A stretch of 64,000 bases of DNA from Marinomonas algicola (GCF_014805825.1 NZ_CP061941.1:3596001-3660000), one strand, 5' to 3'; shown: positions 8,844-18,879, counted from the stretch's first letter. Numbers and translations: made by a program. The notes: generated from the letters alone by a model not told the origin.

Positions 8844-10484
8844 TTAGCCTTCCCCGCCACTGAGCTTGATTAAAGCGGTTTCAGACGCTGGAGGCAGTGT
8901 CGTTTCTAAATGGAAAAAGGTCAGCAAGGTATCAAATAACGCATCGTGAGAATTAGCTTGCTGCGCCAGTATCTGTGTTTTCTCTAAATCTAGAGACGTC
9001 AACTGACCTGTCCACAACAACATTGGCACATGCGTTTGTGTCTCTGGAGCAAACGCATAGGGTAAGCCGTGTAGATAAACACCCGCTTCCCCTAAGGATT
9101 CGCCATGATCGCTCACATACAACATGCTGGTATCAAAAGTGGCATTGGCTTTCAATAATTCAATCACCTTTGACAAAAAATAATCGGTATAACGAATGCT
9201 GTTATCGTAAGAGTTCATCACTTCTTGGTTTGAGCATTGAGCCAATTCTGGAGTATTACAAGTAGGCTGAAAGTGAGTAAACTCTTCTGGATAGCGTTTA
9301 AAGTAAGCAGGGCCATGACTGCCCATTTGATGCAGAACAATCATAATATCGCCCGATTCTTGATCGATATACTCTTGTAAACCGTCAAGCATACCAAGGT
9401 CTCGACACTCTATGTCGCATTGAGTATTCACATCATTGGAATGGAAATCTTGATAAGTCACTCGTAATGCTGCGCCTTTTGAGTCTGAATTATTATCTCG
9501 CCATAAAACACTGACATCAGCCTCTTGCAGCAAATCCAACACATTTTCCGTTCTTCTCGTGGTTTTTACATCAAGGCCTTCTCTACCTTGATAAGCAAAC
9601 ATGCAAGGAACCGAAACGGCTGTAGAGGTTCCACAAGAAGAAATGTTAGGGAAATTAATTAATCCTGGTTCTTTGGCGGTAAACTCATTGGTTAAACGAT
9701 CATAACCATTTAAGGAAAAATGATCAGCACGGGCCGTTTCACCAACAACCATAATAACTAAGCGTCGGTTGTTCCAACGGCTGTCAGGTATTTTTGCTGT
9801 TGCTTTTGTATTTAATAAAATGAGTTCTTTGCTTTCTGGCGTTTTGAACATGTCACTAACATAGCGAATACTGGCATAAATGGGATAACTTGGGTTTACG
9901 TAATAACGAACGGATTTATGCTCTCTAAAGAAGCTGGCAAACTGCGTACTGTTTGACACTATGCTCAACCCTGAAATAACAAAGGCTAAGAGAGCTAATA
10001 AGGCTAAACGAAGAACTTTTTGTAGTCTGCCTTCTTTTTTTACAGTAACGATCAAGATAAACAAGCTAGGTAATACCGCAAAAAACAGTAGCCTTAGTAG
10101 CAGACCCGAAGTAACCATATCAAAGGCTTCCGCTGTATTGGTTTCGAGTGTGTTGCGTATCATATCCGAATCAATAACAGTGCCAAAGGTATCGGTAAAA
10201 TAAGCGGACAATGTAGCGACAAAAATAAAGCCGATGCTGACTATTTTGACGGGAATGACTAAACTAAAAAGGGTCATTAATAAGACTAAAAGCGCAAATA
10301 AAAGCACACTTACCGAGGTGATAAATCCAAGGTTATCACCAAGAGAGTATAAGGCTGTCACCTTAGTGAAAAAAACCACATTCGCCGTGATAGCAATAAA
10401 CAAAGCGACGATAATCAGCACCGCGTAACGCGGTAAATTTAGTTTAGGTAATGTCATTTTATGAGTCATTTTCTGTGTGACCAC
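8844..10484 (-). CDS. eptA: Phosphoethanolamine-lipid A transferase (EptA family)
   Basis: This is a 546-residue inner-membrane enzyme. Five transmembrane helices fill residues 20-175, followed by a periplasmic sulfatase-fold domain. It has the metal site GETARADHF (248-256), the nucleophile threonine in SSCGTSTAVSVPC (282-294), paired cysteines typical of the family, and SDHGESLGE near 455. It moves phosphoethanolamine from phosphatidylethanolamine to lipid A, lowering negative charge; the family includes MCR enzymes. It is first in the operon eptA-PAP2-dgkA and is divergent from a two-component system. The intergenic region holds phased GTTAA repeats, so control by that regulator is likely. 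I see no sign of recent transfer. Confidence 0.93.
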   Translation of the reverse strand: MVTQKMTHKMTLPKLNLPRYAVLIIVALFIAITANVVFFTKVTALYSLGDNLGFITSVSVLLFALLVLLMTLFSLVIPVKIVSIGFIFVATLSAYFTDTFGTVIDSDMIRNTLETNTAEAFDMVTSGLLLRLLFFAVLPSLFILIVTVKKEGRLQKVLRLALLALLAFVISGLSIVSNSTQFASFFREHKSVRYYVNPSYPIYASIRYVSDMFKTPESKELILLNTKATAKIPDSRWNNRRLVIMVVGETARADHFSLNGYDRLTNEFTAKEPGLINFPNISSCGTSTAVSVPCMFAYQGREGLDVKTTRRTENVLDLLQEADVSVLWRDNNSDSKGAALRVTYQDFHSNDVNTQCDIECRDLGMLDGLQEYIDQESGDIMIVLHQMGSHGPAYFKRYPEEFTHFQPTCNTPELAQCSNQEVMNSYDNSIRYTDYFLSKVIELLKANATFDTSMLYVSDHGESLGEAGVYLHGLPYAFAPETQTHVPMLLWTGQLTSLDLEKTQILAQQANSHDALFDTLLTFFHLETTLPPASETALIKLSGGEG

Positions 10485-10523
10485 TCAGTTCATTGAAAGT
10501 GCAGCAAATGTACTGAAAACACA

Positions 10524-10561
10524 GTTAAACCCCTGTTAGGTAAATGTTAAGAAAGTGTTAA
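10524..10561. promoter_or_regulatory. Four GTTAA/G repeats phased at 11 bp (OmpR-family operator)
   Basis: GTTAA, GTTAG, GTTAA and GTTAA begin at 10524, 10535, 10546 and 10557, exactly 11 bp apart. Direct half-sites one helical turn apart are typical of OmpR-family response regulators such as PmrA and QseB. The array lies 40 bp before eptA and 84 bp before the regulator gene, so it can serve both. Binding by the adjacent regulator is inferred. Confidence 0.75.
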
Positions 10562-10644
10562 ATGAAAAATAACGGTAAACTAAACTCGCTAAACGGATTG
10601 ACGTAGCCCTAAATAGACCAAAGACTCGATAAACATGGGAGAGT

Positions 10645-11328
10645 GTGTTGCGAATATTAATTGTCGAAGATAACCAGGATATTTTGGAAAATATCTATGA
10701 GTATTTTGAACCTCTTGGCTATACCCTGGACAGCGCATTAAATGGGTTGAACGGGTTATCACTGGCGATAGAAAACAGTTACGATGTGATCATATTGGAT
10801 ATTATGTTGCCACGACTCGATGGGCTTCAATTATGCCAACGATTGCGTCAAGAACTTATGTTAAACACGCCTATTATTATGCTAACGGCAAAAGATACCA
10901 TTGAGGATAAAGTAAAAGGACTCAGGCATGGTGCCGATGACTACTTAATAAAACCCTTCTCTCTTATCGAGTTAGAAGCGCGTTTACAAGCATTAAGTCG
11001 ACGGGGTTCTAATGCCTATTCAAAGCCACCTTTGACTCTAGGAACCCTGGAATTTGATCCTCAAACATTAGCGTTAACACGAGAAAGCACTCCGCTCCAA
11101 CTTAAACCCATTGGTTATAAAATCTTAGCCATCTTGATGAAAGACTCACCAAAAGTCTTTACCAGAAAAGAATTGGAATACAAACTTTGGGGAGACTCAC
11201 CGCCTGATAGTGATGCTTTAAGAACACACATTCATACCATGCGCCAAGTGATCGATAAACCTTTCAGTACCCAAATGATTAAAACCGTCCAAGGTATTGG
11301 CTATTGCATGGTATCGACAAATGAGTAA
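10645..11328 (+). CDS. OmpR-family response regulator (PmrA/QseB-like)
   Basis: This 227-residue regulator has a receiver domain (residues 1-120; acidic pocket at E8/D9, phosphoacceptor D52 in LDIMLPRLDG, K in LIKPF near 103) and a C-terminal winged helix (130-227, ending VQGIGYCMV). No ATG fits: the reading frame opens with GTG 10645, and the next codon TTG 10648 is better spaced from GGGAGAG (10637-10643), so TTG may be the true start. It is cotranscribed with the sensor kinase behind it, which overlaps it by 8 bp. It is divergent from eptA, with the phased repeats between. PmrA-like control of lipid A change is the likely role. Confidence 0.9.
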   Translation: MLRILIVEDNQDILENIYEYFEPLGYTLDSALNGLNGLSLAIENSYDVIILDIMLPRLDGLQLCQRLRQELMLNTPIIMLTAKDTIEDKVKGLRHGADDYLIKPFSLIELEARLQALSRRGSNAYSKPPLTLGTLEFDPQTLALTRESTPLQLKPIGYKILAILMKDSPKVFTRKELEYKLWGDSPPDSDALRTHIHTMRQVIDKPFSTQMIKTVQGIGYCMVSTNE

Positions 11329-12565
11329 ATCCTTAACATTAAAAAATCGAATTTCCTTATCCTATATAAGTTTATCCATTCTAATTTGTATGGTCTTTAT
11401 TACCATTTTTCGCTTTTCAGAAAGCGTTATTGAAGAATATCTAATCTATCCGCAACTGACTTTTGAGCTCGAGCGATTTATCCACAGTCAAGACAGTACG
11501 ACTATTGTGCCCCCAGGTATGTCTTTTTACAGTGAAGACAAGATACCTGAGCCATTAAAACAGCTTCAACCACAAAAAAATCTTCAAGAAATGCAAATAG
11601 AAGGCAAAGAAGTCTCCATTGTTGTGTCTAAATTCAACAATCAAATTTTCATGGTAGTGGATAATGAATCCATTTTTGAAGGTCTAGAGGAAGCCATTGC
11701 CACAACGTTGATGTTAGCGTCTTTCTTTTCAATTCTAATCGCTTGGCTGTTTAGTAAATTCTCGACTCAATCCGTGATCGCCCCACTTTCGCTCATGGTA
11801 AAAGAGATAGAAAGCGATTCGGAAAGACTTCATTTTTCGATTACTTCTACGGATGAAATTGGCACTCTGGCACGTGCGATTGAAGAGAGAAACGCCAGAC
11901 TACAAGATTTTTTAGAACGTGAACGTGTTTTTAGCAGTGATACCAGCCATGAGCTAAGAACGCCTCTGACGGTCATTTTAGGGGCAACAGAAGTACTTTC
12001 AGCCAATTTAGCCGATCAACCTAAATTACTTAAAACGGTGAACCGGATCAGGAGAACCACTCTCGATACTACTGAGCAAGTCTCTGCACTCTTGTTACTT
12101 TCTCGATCCCCCGAACGATTACTCTTTTCCAAGATAGACGTAAGCACGCTTATTAAAGAACAAGTTAATCAATGTGAACCGCTTTTAAAAAACAAACCAG
12201 TCTCGCTGATTACAGACATTCAAGAGGCCGTAGAAATACACTCTCAAGCAGAGCTTATTAGCATAGTATTAAGAAATTTATTGAGAAACGCGTGTCAACA
12301 TACAGAGCAAGGTAACATTACAATCAGGTTAACCAAAAACACGCTAATTGTTGAAGACACTGGCCGTGGCATAGGTGCCGAAAACCAAGCGCTGCTTTTT
12401 AATCGAAGCCGCAACGCGAACAGTCAAACAGGATACGGTTTTGGCCTCAGTATCGTTAAACGCATTATCGATCAACTAAACTGGAACATTCAGTTCGACA
12501 CGCCAGATCAAGGTGGCAGCCGCTTTATTGTGTTTTTCCATGATTCAAACAAATTACCGTTATAA
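11321..12565 (+). CDS. Sensor histidine kinase (PmrB/QseC-like)
   Basis: This inner-membrane kinase has one transmembrane helix near residues 15-35 and a periplasmic segment of about 100 residues. A second helix at about 125-150 leads to a HAMP-like linker. The HisKA box SHELRTPLT follows (His near 210), then an HATPase domain with NLLRNACQH (N box), DTGRGIG and a GYGFGLSIV G-loop. I chose ATG 11321, which overlaps the regulator stop; an upstream extension of eight codons is possible. It would phosphorylate the adjacent regulator. The short periplasmic loop is the size seen in PmrB-type sensors of cations or peptides; the actual signal is unknown. Confidence 0.9.
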   Translation: MSKSLTLKNRISLSYISLSILICMVFITIFRFSESVIEEYLIYPQLTFELERFIHSQDSTTIVPPGMSFYSEDKIPEPLKQLQPQKNLQEMQIEGKEVSIVVSKFNNQIFMVVDNESIFEGLEEAIATTLMLASFFSILIAWLFSKFSTQSVIAPLSLMVKEIESDSERLHFSITSTDEIGTLARAIEERNARLQDFLERERVFSSDTSHELRTPLTVILGATEVLSANLADQPKLLKTVNRIRRTTLDTTEQVSALLLLSRSPERLLFSKIDVSTLIKEQVNQCEPLLKNKPVSLITDIQEAVEIHSQAELISIVLRNLLRNACQHTEQGNITIRLTKNTLIVEDTGRGIGAENQALLFNRSRNANSQTGYGFGLSIVKRIIDQLNWNIQFDTPDQGGSRFIVFFHDSNKLPL

Positions 12566-12685
12566 AAAAGCAAGACAATCTGGGTAATACTGGTCGAAAG
12601 TAGAGCAATCAGGTATGCTGCACGCCCACTAAGAAGCAAATGCCATTGGTGGATTATTATTCTTCCTTTGATATGAGATTACCCT

Positions 12686-14089
12686 ATGAGTTTTGCCTCT
12701 TTGGGCTTAAGTGCCCCCCTCCTAAAAGCCATTGAAAAACAAGGGTATACTACCCCCACTCCAATTCAACAACAGGCGATCCCGGCTGTTTTAGAAGGAC
12801 GAGATGTGATGGCCGCTGCACAGACAGGGACAGGCAAAACGGCGGGCTTTACATTGCCTCTCCTAGAACGGCTTGCTAACAAGGCGCCGGTAGAGGGCAA
12901 CCAAGTACGTTGCTTAGTATTAACCCCCACGCGCGAATTAGCCGCTCAAGTCAGTGAAAGCATTGCCACTTATGGAGCAAACTTACCCCTTCGTTCGGCC
13001 GTTGTTTTCGGTGGCGTTAAGATTAATCCTCAGATAGCATTAATGCGTCGAGGTGTGGATATTTTGGTGGCCACACCTGGTCGTCTGTTAGATTTGTACA
13101 ATCAAAATGCCGTAAAATTTAACAATCTCGAAATACTCGTCTTGGATGAAGCCGACCGTATGCTCGACATGGGTTTTATTAACGACATCAAAAAAGTCTT
13201 AAAAGTCTTGCCAAAGAAACGTCAAAATTTACTTTTCTCAGCCACCTTTTCAGACGACATTCGTACTTTGGCCAAAGGCTTGGTAAATGACCCTGTCGAG
13301 ATTTCAGTAACACCAAGAAACGCCACAGCAAACACAGTCAAGCAATGGATTCATTGCGTAGACAAAAAAGAAAAAGGCGACCTACTCGTTCAGCTTATTA
13401 AAGACAATAAGTGGCATCAAGTGCTGGTATTTACACGCACAAAACATGGTGCCAACAAGCTCACAAAACAGCTTAACGAAGCCGGCATCACCGCCGCCGC
13501 TATTCATGGTAACAAGAGTCAGGGAGCTCGCACTAAGGCTTTGGCCGAATTCAAACAAAACGTGACTCGTATTCTTGTGGCAACCGATATTGCGGCCCGC
13601 GGTTTGGATATCGAACAATTACCGCAGGTGGTTAACTTTGATTTACCGAATGTAGCAGAAGATTATGTGCATCGTATTGGCCGTACTGGCCGTGCTGGAG
13701 CAAGTGGTCATGCGGTATCACTCGTTGCGGCCGATGAGGTAGATCAGTTAATTGCCATTGAGCGTCTCATTCAGAAAGTATTAGAGCGCCGTCACATCGA
13801 TGGTTTCGAAGCCAATCACATGGTTCCTATTACGACTTTAGATTCACGCCCGATGAAGGCAAAGAAACCCAGTCGCGGTGGACAGAATAACGTGTCAGCC
13901 CCTGTCTCTCGTAACAAAGGTCGAGGCCGTGGAGGCAATGGCAGCAACCTTCCAAGAGCCAATAAGTCAGAAAATAAAGGTGGCAAAGAGAATCGCTCAC
14001 CAGCCAAGCCAGCCGTCTCTGCAACCAAAGACGGTCTTCGTAGCCAACCTATGTCACCGAGACGACGACCAGCAAACAAAGCCAGTTAA
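12686..14089 (+). CDS. rhlE: DEAD-box RNA helicase RhlE
   Basis: This 467-residue ATP-dependent RNA helicase has all core motifs: Q-motif FASLGL...PTPIQQQAIP, motif I AQTGTGKT (45-52), PTRELA, DEAD (155-158), SAT, and motif VI HRIGRTGR (around 329-336). The tail after residue 380 is basic and rich in Gly, Arg, Lys and Ser, as expected for RNA contact. RhlE proteins help ribosome assembly and RNA turnover, often in the cold. The gene is monocistronic and ends at a bidirectional terminator. Confidence 0.93.
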   Translation: MSFASLGLSAPLLKAIEKQGYTTPTPIQQQAIPAVLEGRDVMAAAQTGTGKTAGFTLPLLERLANKAPVEGNQVRCLVLTPTRELAAQVSESIATYGANLPLRSAVVFGGVKINPQIALMRRGVDILVATPGRLLDLYNQNAVKFNNLEILVLDEADRMLDMGFINDIKKVLKVLPKKRQNLLFSATFSDDIRTLAKGLVNDPVEISVTPRNATANTVKQWIHCVDKKEKGDLLVQLIKDNKWHQVLVFTRTKHGANKLTKQLNEAGITAAAIHGNKSQGARTKALAEFKQNVTRILVATDIAARGLDIEQLPQVVNFDLPNVAEDYVHRIGRTGRAGASGHAVSLVAADEVDQLIAIERLIQKVLERRHIDGFEANHMVPITTLDSRPMKAKKPSRGGQNNVSAPVSRNKGRGRGGNGSNLPRANKSENKGGKENRSPAKPAVSATKDGLRSQPMSPRRRPANKAS

Positions 14090-14130
14090 TCTGCAATAAA
14101 AAACATCATCTCGTCTTTAAGTAAGCACAA

Positions 14131-14167
14131 AAAAACGTCAGCTGCGTCCTTCAGGTCTGACGTTTTT
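14131..14167. terminator. Bidirectional terminator between rhlE and ygeA
   Basis: The arms AAAAACGTCAG and CTGACGTTTTT enclose a 15-nt loop. T-runs occur on both strands, and the two flanking genes converge on it. Confidence 0.9.
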
Positions 14168-14199
14168 AGTGCTTTTACGTCTTATACAGAAACCCTCAT

Positions 14200-14895
14200 T
14201 CAAGACTCTAAGGCCATTTTTACAGCATGATGAGCATGGATAGCGGTTGTATCATACAGAGGAATGGTCGTATGCTCTTGCTGTATTAATAACGCAATTT
14301 CAGTACAGCCCAAAATAATAGCTTGCGCGCCTTGATCGGATAAATCTTGGATCACCTCTAAATACACCTTGCGAGACAGCTCATTAATTTTCCCTAAGCA
14401 CAGCTCTTGGTAAATAATCTCATGTACTGAGTCTCTTTGAATTTGGTTTGGCACCACTAGATCAATACCGTATTTTTGCTGCATCCTACCTTTATAAAAG
14501 GCCTCTTCCATTGTAAAACGAGTGCCCAACAAGCCCACTTTATCAACACCTGCTTGCTTCAGCTGAGTGGCGGTAGCATCAACAATATGAATCACAGGAA
14601 GACGAACAGCCGCCTGAATTTCAGTATAGAGTTTATGCATGGTATTGGTACAAATTAGAATAAAATCCACTCCAGCCACTTCAAGCCGACGCGCCGCATC
14701 GATTAAAATGGCCGCCGCTTCATCCCATTGATGAGTACGCTGTAACACTTCTATTTCAGCAAAGTCCACACTGTAAAGGCAGATCTTAGCGGAATGAAGC
14801 CCACCCAGTGCCGACTTCACACCCTGATTAAGCAAACTGTAATAACTCGCAGTGGACTCCCAGCTCATTCCACCAATAAGACCAATCGTTTTCAT
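14200..14895 (-). CDS. ygeA: Amino-acid racemase of the Asp/Glu racemase family (YgeA-like)
   Basis: The 231-residue protein follows E. coli YgeA closely, starting MKTIGLIGGMSWEST. The two catalytic cysteines are in LICTNTMHK (first half) and LGCTEIALL (second half). It is a cofactor-independent racemase; YgeA accepts several amino acids. I set the start at ATG 14895, which has GAGGAAG six bases upstream. A 28-codon upstream extension is open but hydrophobic and without family support. The gene is monocistronic and convergent with rhlE. D-amino-acid production for the cell wall is possible but not shown. Confidence 0.88.
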   Translation of the reverse strand: MKTIGLIGGMSWESTASYYSLLNQGVKSALGGLHSAKICLYSVDFAEIEVLQRTHQWDEAAAILIDAARRLEVAGVDFILICTNTMHKLYTEIQAAVRLPVIHIVDATATQLKQAGVDKVGLLGTRFTMEEAFYKGRMQQKYGIDLVVPNQIQRDSVHEIIYQELCLGKINELSRKVYLEVIQDLSDQGAQAIILGCTEIALLIQQEHTTIPLYDTTAIHAHHAVKMALES

Positions 14896-15062
14896 TTCTG
14901 CTTCCTCTATCCTGCCGTATTTAGTGTCATAAAGAATGATAAAGAGTATAAATCTCAGACAGCCGAAAAATAGAGACACCCAAGAGAATTAAAAACATAC
15001 AGATTGTCTGCCCACGAGGCTCTATTAGAGAAGCACGGCTTCCAAATCAACGTATTCCAGCA

Positions 15063-15416
15063 TTACTCCGCCCAAAACCATTCCCCCGTTTCTTCAATCA
15101 ACAGATTGTCTTTCTGTTTAACAATAAACGTACCCGCTTCGTACACATAATAGTTAAAATCGTCTTTTTCAAAGTAGTAACCTAAAAAACGACATGGTGT
15201 CACACCGTCTTTACAAGGCTGATGCAGACTTTCACCTACTAGAGCTAAACGGTAGCCTGATCGCTTTGAAAGCCCTTCAAAGTGGGCATGATTACAGCTC
15301 ACGTTACCTTCTTCACAACGAGTTTCAACTCGAATACGGTAATTTTCTGTCTCAAGCACATCCGCACTCAAAAGCACAGGTAGCCCAAAGGCGCACAATC
15401 CCAGTAAATATTTCAT
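15063..15416 (-). CDS. Small exported protein of unknown function
   Basis: This is a 117-residue protein from ATG 15416. The first 18 residues, MKYLLGLCAFGLPVLLSA, form a typical signal peptide with likely cleavage before DVLET. The mature part is small and mixed in charge, with two cysteine pairs (RCEEGNVSC and PCKDGVTPC) that could form disulfides in the periplasm, and aromatic-rich strands near the end (NYYVYEAG). I do not recognise a family. It lies between ygeA and the large hybrid kinase gene, which is divergent from it. Confidence 0.65.
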   Translation of the reverse strand: MKYLLGLCAFGLPVLLSADVLETENYRIRVETRCEEGNVSCNHAHFEGLSKRSGYRLALVGESLHQPCKDGVTPCRFLGYYFEKDDFNYYVYEAGTFIVKQKDNLLIEETGEWFWAE

Positions 15417-15522
15417 AATCAATCGTCTTTTATAAGAAAAAACACAAAGCCCACACAAAAATTAGCTATAATTGTCGATTATACGATCAACGTAAACATA
15501 AAAATGCAACGACAGGGTTCAA

Positions 15523-18500
15523 ATGATAAACAGTATTAATATTCTTTTTGAGATTCCTCAAAACGCCAATCAATTTGTCTACGGAACCCTTGACCCATTA
15601 ATGGTCATTATTTCAATTCTTATGTCTATTTTTGCGTCCTATGTCGGATTCAATGTGGCCCGCCTAGCCGAATTAACTAAGTCTTCTCAACGTCGTCATT
15701 TTTTACTGTTTTCTGGCAGTCTAGCGTTAGCTGTCGGTGTTTGGTCTATGCATTTTATTGGGATGCTAGCCTTCAACCTCGGAACTCATGTGCATTACGA
15801 CCCTGTTATCACGGTTGTTTCTTTTATACCGGCTTTAATGGCGTCCTGGATTACTCTTAATATCCTAATGGAAAATAAAATTAAGCGTAACACCTTGCTG
15901 ATTGGTGGAATATTGGTTGGTTCAGGAATAGGGTCTATGCATTATATCGGCATGGCGGCCATGGAAATGATGATGACTCTTCATTATGACCTAACTATTT
16001 TTTGTGTATCCATAGTAGTGGCCGTTGTATTAGCGATGCTCTCTCTTTGGATACGCTTTGGTTTGGATAGATTAAATTTTTGTCATTTCACGCCGACTCA
16101 CACTATGATTATAGCCAGTATCGTGATGGGTATCGCCATTTCCGGTATGCATTATACTGGTATGTACGCCGCTCGTTTCACTATTCCCGATGGGATGGAA
16201 CTTCTTCCGCCTGATAACCGTGTTTCATTACTTTTAGGGTTAGGCATTGCCGTTATAACATCCGTTGTCATTGGCTTTGTTAGTATGATGAACATGATGT
16301 TTCGTTATCAAGATATTTCTCTTGAAGCAAAAGCCAATGAAAGCCACTTAAAAGCCATCACAAATACCTCTATTGATGGTGTTATGACACTCAATTCCCA
16401 GGGGGCTATTTTAGATACAAACCATGTGATGAGCTCATTATTTGGTTGGTCAAAAGAAGAATTTTTAAGCAAAAACATTTCTGACATAGTACCCACTCTT
16501 TTCCCCAAAAACGATAATAATGAGTTAATCACGCCTCTCACTGAAGCAAAAAATATCATTATGAGCCAAGAGTATGATGTTATGGCCACTCAAAAAAGTG
16601 GCCATAACATAGACATACGCTTAGTCATTAGTCATGTAGTGATACGCGGAACAGATACGTATGTAGCCTTTTTGGCGGACATAAGTGAACGCACTAAAAT
16701 GCAATCCGAGTTACAAGCAAACGAGGAAAAATTTCGCTCTCTTGTCAGTAACCTACCAGGAATCGTTTTTCGTTGTAAGAATACCCGCAATAACCAGATG
16801 TTGTTCATCAGTGACGCCATTGAAAAAGTGACTGGATATGAATCTAAAGAGTTTATCTCGTCTAATTTTCGTCATAAGTTCATTGATTTATTGCATCCTG
16901 ATGATGCCGATTGTTTTTTAAAAAAAATAATTAAAGACGCCCAAGCTTACTCTCTTGAATATCGAATTATCACTAAGGATGGGGAAGTGAAGTGGTTACT
17001 AGAGCACAGCCGAAAAGTAAAAAAGAAAGACTCTAATGACTTTTATATTGACGGCTTCATCATGGACATATCTGAACGCAAACTAATGGAACAAGAGCTT
17101 CGGTTTTCTAAAGAACAAGCGGAACAAGCCGCCGCATCACGATCTGCATTTTTAGCCAATATGAGCCATGAAATCCGTACGCCAATGAATGCCATTATTG
17201 GGTTTAGTGACTTTTTGTTAGATGGTGACACCAATTTGGAAAAGCAGCATGAATACGTGCAAACCATTAACAAATCCGCTCGTTCGCTTTTGCACTTATT
17301 AAACGATGTTCTCGATAGTGCCAAGTTAGATAAGGGTAAAATGGATCTAGAATGGAAAACCTTTTCTTTAATTGAAGAAATAGATACCGTGATTTCAACT
17401 CTCTGGCTACAGGCCCACAATAAAGGTTTACATATTGACTTAAAACTCGATAAAAACCTGGCCCCTTACTATTGGGGAGCGCCTGATAGAATCCGACAAA
17501 TTCTAACCAACATTATAGGAAACTCAATTAAATTCACTGAAAAAGGCGAAGTGTCATTAAAGGTTGAGGTGAAAAGCACTGACGACCATATTATTTTCGC
17601 CATCAAAGATTCAGGCATTGGGATGTCACCAGAGCAGGTAAATCGTATCTTTGACGCCTTTACCCAAGCTGACGCGTCTATGAATCGAAAATTTGGTGGT
17701 ACGGGGTTAGGCACCACCATTAGTAAACAATTGATCGAACTTATGGGCGGTTCAATAAATGTCTCAAGTCAATTAGGCGTCGGTTCCGAGTTTATTTTAT
17801 CCATCCCACTTAAACCATCGGAAAAAACCCTTTCGATAGATAAAAAAGTAACCATTTCATTACCCCCATTAAAGGTTTTGGTGGTTGATGATATACAACA
17901 AAATATAGACCTACTGCGCATTTTATTAGAACGAGACGGCCATACGGTAACCACCGCTTCAAATGGAAAAGAGGCATTAGTTCAAATGGATCTAACTGAA
18001 CCACAACTTGTCCTGATGGACATTCAAATGCCGATTATGGATGGGTTAACAACCGCAAAAACAAGACGACAAAAAGAAGCCACTGAAGGCTTAACTCAGA
18101 TTCCTATTATTGCCCTGACAGCAGGCGTTTTAACAAAGGACAAAGACGAAGCCTACAAAGCTGGAATGAATGGATTTAGCCATAAACCCGTTGATTTCGC
18201 ACTCTTAAAATACGAAATGGCTGATGTACTAGGAATTGATTATTCGCAAGTCGTTGAACCCACACACGAGAAGTCACTCGACAATGTCTTGATTGATGAA
18301 GAAAAAGGCATTCTTCTTTGGGGAGACAAAGAGCGCTATTACGGAGAATTAGAGGCTTTTGTCACGACCCAGTCCAACGCTATAGAGAGTATAAAATTAT
18401 TCATACATGAAGAGATACCTGATTGGCCGAAAATCATGCAAATAGCACACTCCTTAAAAGGCGTCTCAGGTAATTTAGCTCTACCATCGCTAATGAATCT

Positions 18501-18879
18501 GTTTTCCAAGTTAGAAACGCGTTGTAAAGAGCAAAAATTTAATGACTTAGAGAGCACTCATTCTTTGCTGATGAATCAACTGGAAAAACTTGCAGAGAAT
18601 GTTCACTCTTACAAAAATAATCCGAAACCACATTCTCATGAGAACAATACGAATGTGAATCAAGATAATAATGAGGACTTTTTGATGGTTATAGAGTCAT
18701 TATTAGAATTAATATCTCACAATGAATATAATGATCAACTATTAAACGATTTAGCTGAATCCGCCCCGATTGGTCAAGAAAAGAACATAAAGATAGTAAT
18801 GAGCGCTATTGATGACTTTGAATTTGCAGCGGCGGCAGACAAACTTAAAGAAATAAAAGAGTATTATGTCAAACAGTAA
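15523..18879 (+). CDS. MHYT-PAS-PAS hybrid sensor histidine kinase with receiver and Hpt domains
   Basis: This is a 1118-residue membrane phosphorelay protein. Residues 20-265 are a seven-helix MHYT sensor with three motif copies (MHFIG near 76, MHYIG near 139, MHYTG near 209), thought to bind a metal and sense a gas. Two PAS domains follow (about 280-395 and 400-515), then HisKA with SHEIRTPMN (His near 548), and HATPase with DSGIGM and GGTGLGTTI. A receiver follows (about 785-905, Asp near 832 in LMDIQMPIMDG), then an Hpt domain with HSLKGVSGN (His near 976). The tail after 1030 is extra. Its last 14 bp overlap the HD-GYP regulator gene, so the pair is translationally coupled. The signal is unknown. 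Confidence 0.92.
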   Translation: MINSINILFEIPQNANQFVYGTLDPLMVIISILMSIFASYVGFNVARLAELTKSSQRRHFLLFSGSLALAVGVWSMHFIGMLAFNLGTHVHYDPVITVVSFIPALMASWITLNILMENKIKRNTLLIGGILVGSGIGSMHYIGMAAMEMMMTLHYDLTIFCVSIVVAVVLAMLSLWIRFGLDRLNFCHFTPTHTMIIASIVMGIAISGMHYTGMYAARFTIPDGMELLPPDNRVSLLLGLGIAVITSVVIGFVSMMNMMFRYQDISLEAKANESHLKAITNTSIDGVMTLNSQGAILDTNHVMSSLFGWSKEEFLSKNISDIVPTLFPKNDNNELITPLTEAKNIIMSQEYDVMATQKSGHNIDIRLVISHVVIRGTDTYVAFLADISERTKMQSELQANEEKFRSLVSNLPGIVFRCKNTRNNQMLFISDAIEKVTGYESKEFISSNFRHKFIDLLHPDDADCFLKKIIKDAQAYSLEYRIITKDGEVKWLLEHSRKVKKKDSNDFYIDGFIMDISERKLMEQELRFSKEQAEQAAASRSAFLANMSHEIRTPMNAIIGFSDFLLDGDTNLEKQHEYVQTINKSARSLLHLLNDVLDSAKLDKGKMDLEWKTFSLIEEIDTVISTLWLQAHNKGLHIDLKLDKNLAPYYWGAPDRIRQILTNIIGNSIKFTEKGEVSLKVEVKSTDDHIIFAIKDSGIGMSPEQVNRIFDAFTQADASMNRKFGGTGLGTTISKQLIELMGGSINVSSQLGVGSEFILSIPLKPSEKTLSIDKKVTISLPPLKVLVVDDIQQNIDLLRILLERDGHTVTTASNGKEALVQMDLTEPQLVLMDIQMPIMDGLTTAKTRRQKEATEGLTQIPIIALTAGVLTKDKDEAYKAGMNGFSHKPVDFALLKYEMADVLGIDYSQVVEPTHEKSLDNVLIDEEKGILLWGDKERYYGELEAFVTTQSNAIESIKLFIHEEIPDWPKIMQIAHSLKGVSGNLALPSLMNLFSKLETRCKEQKFNDLESTHSLLMNQLEKLAENVHSYKNNPKPHSHENNTNVNQDNNEDFLMVIESLLELISHNEYNDQLLNDLAESAPIGQEKNIKIVMSAIDDFEFAAAADKLKEIKEYYVKQ

